Source: a virus
Virus record (IMG/VR): IMGVR_UViG_3300017527_001051
Location: 1 to 31,135 of that record
Reading direction: 5' to 3' (one strand)
Length of the DNA stretch: 31,135 nt
Position 1 is the first letter of the stretch. Each line of letters begins with the position of its first letter. The notes beneath the pieces were generated by a model, which was not told the DNA's origin, searched no databases, and was given only the letters and a program-made list of their open reading frames with translations. Positions 29,624 through 31,135 of the stretch are shown one piece after another. Position numbers and translations under genes: made by a program.

Positions 29624-30426
29624 TGCAACTTCTCCCGTATTTCATGCGGCATCAAACATCCGGGGTCTTCTTCCGCATTCAGCAAAATCTGCCGCACCGA
29701 AAGGCCGGTCCTCTCGCGCAACCATTGAGTGATCTCGCTGCCTTCGAGCACAGCGTCCCCGTCCAGCATAACGGCCACGAAGGACTCACCGGCAATCTCG
29801 CGCAACAAAGACTTTTCCAAATGCCGCGCCAGCACCTTGCCACCCAGCGCAATGCCGTTGTAGCCGGCCATGCCGACCCTGATTGCATCTATCGGACCCT
29901 CGACAATCACGGCGCCGGAGTTGTGCCAGCTGCGGGCCGGGACGTAGAGCGGGTGTTTGATGCCGGCCACATTTTTGTACTTCGGGCTGACGTTCGCCCC
30001 CGAAGCGCGAGCCGTCCAGTAAATGATTTGCCCCTTATTGTTGTAAAAAGGGAAAATTATACGCTGACCCGAAGAACCGGAGACCAGCCCCGAATCCTTT
30101 ATCGCGGCCTTACTCAAACCTCGACAAGTTCTAAGATAATGGCAATGGCCGTCAGATAAATTATTCCACGCCGGCAGCTCAATCTCGCGCCACTCATACT
30201 CGGATACCTTGGAAAAATCCGGGTGACGCTCATCAAACCCCAAACCCAAAATTTCTTCCGGCTGCCAATCCACCTTCTGATACCCCTTGGCGCCGCACTT
30301 CTTGCATTGGTAGCCGCCCGTCACATCGGAAATATAAAAGTGCCACTTGGCATCTCCGCAGAACGGACACTCCTGCCAGTTGATTTCATTGGTGCCGGCC
30401 GGTCGGTTTTCCCCCGTCAGTATCAT
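29620..30426 (-). CDS. DnaG-type primase (zinc ribbon plus TOPRIM)
   Basis: A 268-aa protein started at ATG 30426, five bases after GGAG and overlapping the previous stop (ATGA). Residues 20-44 are a zinc ribbon (Cys20, Cys23, Cys41, Cys44, in 'CPFCGD' and 'CKKCGAKG') that reads template. Residues about 170-230 are a TOPRIM domain: 'AVIVEGPIDAIRVG' (Glu176) and 'VMLDGDAVLEGSE' (Asp222, Asp224), the metal-binding catalytic centre. It lacks the C-terminal helicase-binding or helicase domain of DnaG and T7 gp4, so it is a compact primase that must contact the separate DnaB-type helicase. It should make RNA primers for the polymerase. Confidence 0.9.
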   Translation of the reverse strand: MILTGENRPAGTNEINWQECPFCGDAKWHFYISDVTGGYQCKKCGAKGYQKVDWQPEEILGLGFDERHPDFSKVSEYEWREIELPAWNNLSDGHCHYLRTCRGLSKAAIKDSGLVSGSSGQRIIFPFYNNKGQIIYWTARASGANVSPKYKNVAGIKHPLYVPARSWHNSGAVIVEGPIDAIRVGMAGYNGIALGGKVLARHLEKSLLREIAGESFVAVMLDGDAVLEGSEITQWLRERTGLSVRQILLNAEEDPGCLMPHEIREKLQ

Positions 30427-30764
30427 TTCTGCTCCGTCGGCAAGGGGTGCTTCCACTGGATCATATCAACACAGGTTTCGCTGTTCACAAACGCCTTTCC
30501 TACTGGCTCAACCTCGGAAAGTGTGCCCTTTTTTATTGCGTCCGAAAACCGCCCGCTGTCGGCAACCCATGATGCGTTATCCAACTCAAACCAACCCTCG
30601 GCCGTGACACTTATGATAAGTCCTACCCAATGATACGTAACCGTTCGCAGGAACCACTTTTGGCCGATCATATCCAAACATGTTTCAATTGAAGCCTCCG
30701 GTGCGTCGATTATCTGATCCTTGATTTTGTTATACGTTTCGTCGCTCACATTTATCTGTTTCAT
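30423..30764 (-). CDS. Small phage protein, unknown
   Basis: A 113-aa protein with an excellent GGAGG four bases before the ATG. The start 'MKQINVSDETYNKIKDQI' looks like a ribbon-helix or antitoxin-like opening, but the core ('GQKWFLRTVTYHWVGLIISV', then 'FELDNASWVADSGRFSDAI') is a beta-rich block that I recall from uncharacterised proteins in many phages. No membrane, zinc or catalytic motif is seen. It overlaps the primase start (ATGA) and lies just downstream of the hexamer array. Function unknown. Confidence 0.6.
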   Translation of the reverse strand: MKQINVSDETYNKIKDQIIDAPEASIETCLDMIGQKWFLRTVTYHWVGLIISVTAEGWFELDNASWVADSGRFSDAIKKGTLSEVEPVGKAFVNSETCVDMIQWKHPLPTEQK

Positions 30765-30787
30765 TTTTCCTCCTGAGTGTTAATACA

Positions 30788-30925
30788 ACCCCGACCACGA
30801 CCTCGACTCCGACCACGACCTCAACCCCGACCTCAACCCCGACCCCGACCTCGACCACGACCTCAACCCCGACCTCGACCACATCCTCGACCTCGACCCC
30901 GACCACGACCTCGACCCCAACCCCG
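30788..30925. repeat. Array of 23 tandem hexamers, consensus ACCNCG
   Basis: Twenty-three contiguous six-base units run from 30788 to 30925, each close to ACC-N-CG with the fourth base C, A or T but never G, and the last base G or, in five units, A. Two units have a substitution in the first three bases. The other strand is G-rich (GGT at every sixth base), with GG pairs at regular spacing. The array fills nearly all the space between the stop of the right-edge gene (30947) and the next start (30764). Possible roles are a replication origin or protein-binding array, a G-rich structure, or slippage-prone filler; none is proven. Confidence 0.93.
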
Positions 30926-30946
30926 CATAGCTAAGAGTAGTTATCG

Positions 30947-31135
30947 TCATGGTGCCACCCGCACATAAGCAAAGGGCGGGGCCGCAGTAGTCAGTTCATC
31001 CACCAGCACACGGTCCCACTTGGGTGTGAGGTGCAATTGCTGCTGCTCGGCCACATCCACCATCGGAATCATCCACATCCGGTAGGTGTTGACGTCCACA
31101 CACACCAGAAAGTCGGCATCTTCCGGCGTGTAGCC
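30947..31135 (-). CDS. C-terminal end of an unknown protein, possibly PD-(D/E)XK endonuclease-like (partial)
   Basis: The frame enters from the right edge and ends at TGA 30947-30949, giving 62 residues. The visible part ('GYTPEDADFLVCVDVNTYRM', then 'WMIPMVDVAEQQQLHLTPKW') resembles the C-terminal strand pattern of small PD-(D/E)XK endonuclease-like phage proteins, where 'YxxxDxDxxxVVxxxxxxxYxIP' precedes the end. The catalytic part would lie outside the window, so this is a weak suggestion. It is the first gene of the leftward block seen here, just upstream of the hexamer array. Confidence 0.5.
   Translation of the reverse strand, partial: GYTPEDADFLVCVDVNTYRMWMIPMVDVAEQQQLHLTPKWDRVLVDELTTAAPPFAYVRVAP

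Noticed and set aside
30777-30968. Rightward Arg-Pro repeat protein of 63 residues across the hexamer array
   Set aside because: It has no ribosome site, starts at GTG in the leader of a leftward gene, and any stop-free hexamer stays open in this way. Kept as a repeat, with the codon pattern noted as a finding.

Overview
The window is one piece of a double-stranded DNA tailed-phage genome with short-tailed (podovirus-like) architecture. Evidence is a compact head-tail run: a HK97-type capsid protein, a short-tail adaptor, a beta-propeller-type nozzle protein, a beta-helix tail spike and three large internal (ejection-type) proteins. The replication set is phage-like: DnaG-type primase, family A DNA polymerase, DnaB-type helicase, RuvC-like nuclease and B12-dependent ribonucleotide reductase. 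I see no integrase, repressor, tRNA, transposon or CRISPR array. The host cannot be named; spanin-like small proteins, strong Shine-Dalgarno sites and a class II reductase fit a Gram-negative environmental bacterium, but this is inference.

Layout. Positions 1-19173 are read rightward and 19172-31135 leftward, so the two transcription units converge at a UUCG-capped terminator near 19144-19173. Rightward: tail end of an unknown gene (1-147), a capsid-associated protein, the major capsid protein and a small virion protein, closed by a strong terminator (2103-2135). Then come a double-domain glycosyltransferase, a beta-helix protein, a small virion protein, the head-tail adaptor, the nozzle, the tail spike and three internal virion proteins (the last 1479 aa). 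The lysis-type cassette follows (17193-19029): a one-helix holin-like protein, an M15-type endolysin, a small HExxH protein, a very basic protein, a two-helix membrane protein and two overlapping spanin-like frames.

Leftward, in transcription order from the right edge: end of an unknown gene (possibly a PD-(D/E)XK-type endonuclease), 23 tandem hexamers, a small phage protein, primase, a 49-aa membrane protein, DNA polymerase fused to an N-terminal UDG-like domain, and a gp32-like ssDNA-binding protein. A roughly 200-nt gap holds a candidate structured RNA. Then a Cas4/RecB-type Fe-S nuclease, a HAD phosphatase, NrdJ, a zinc-ribbon plus dATP/dGTP diphosphohydrolase-like protein, a small unknown protein, helicase, RuvC-like nuclease, a GroES-like co-chaperonin and two tiny membrane proteins. 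Most of these genes touch by ATGA, TAATG or TAGTG overlaps, implying translational coupling in long operons.

Together the leftward genes supply dNTP production and clean-up, priming, synthesis, strand protection and recombination/end processing. The rightward genes build, decorate and release the particle. Most unusual are the tandem glycosyltransferase inside the virion operon, the co-chaperonin, the structured RNA candidate, the hexamer array, the Pol-UDG fusion with an altered motif C, and several membrane micro-genes.
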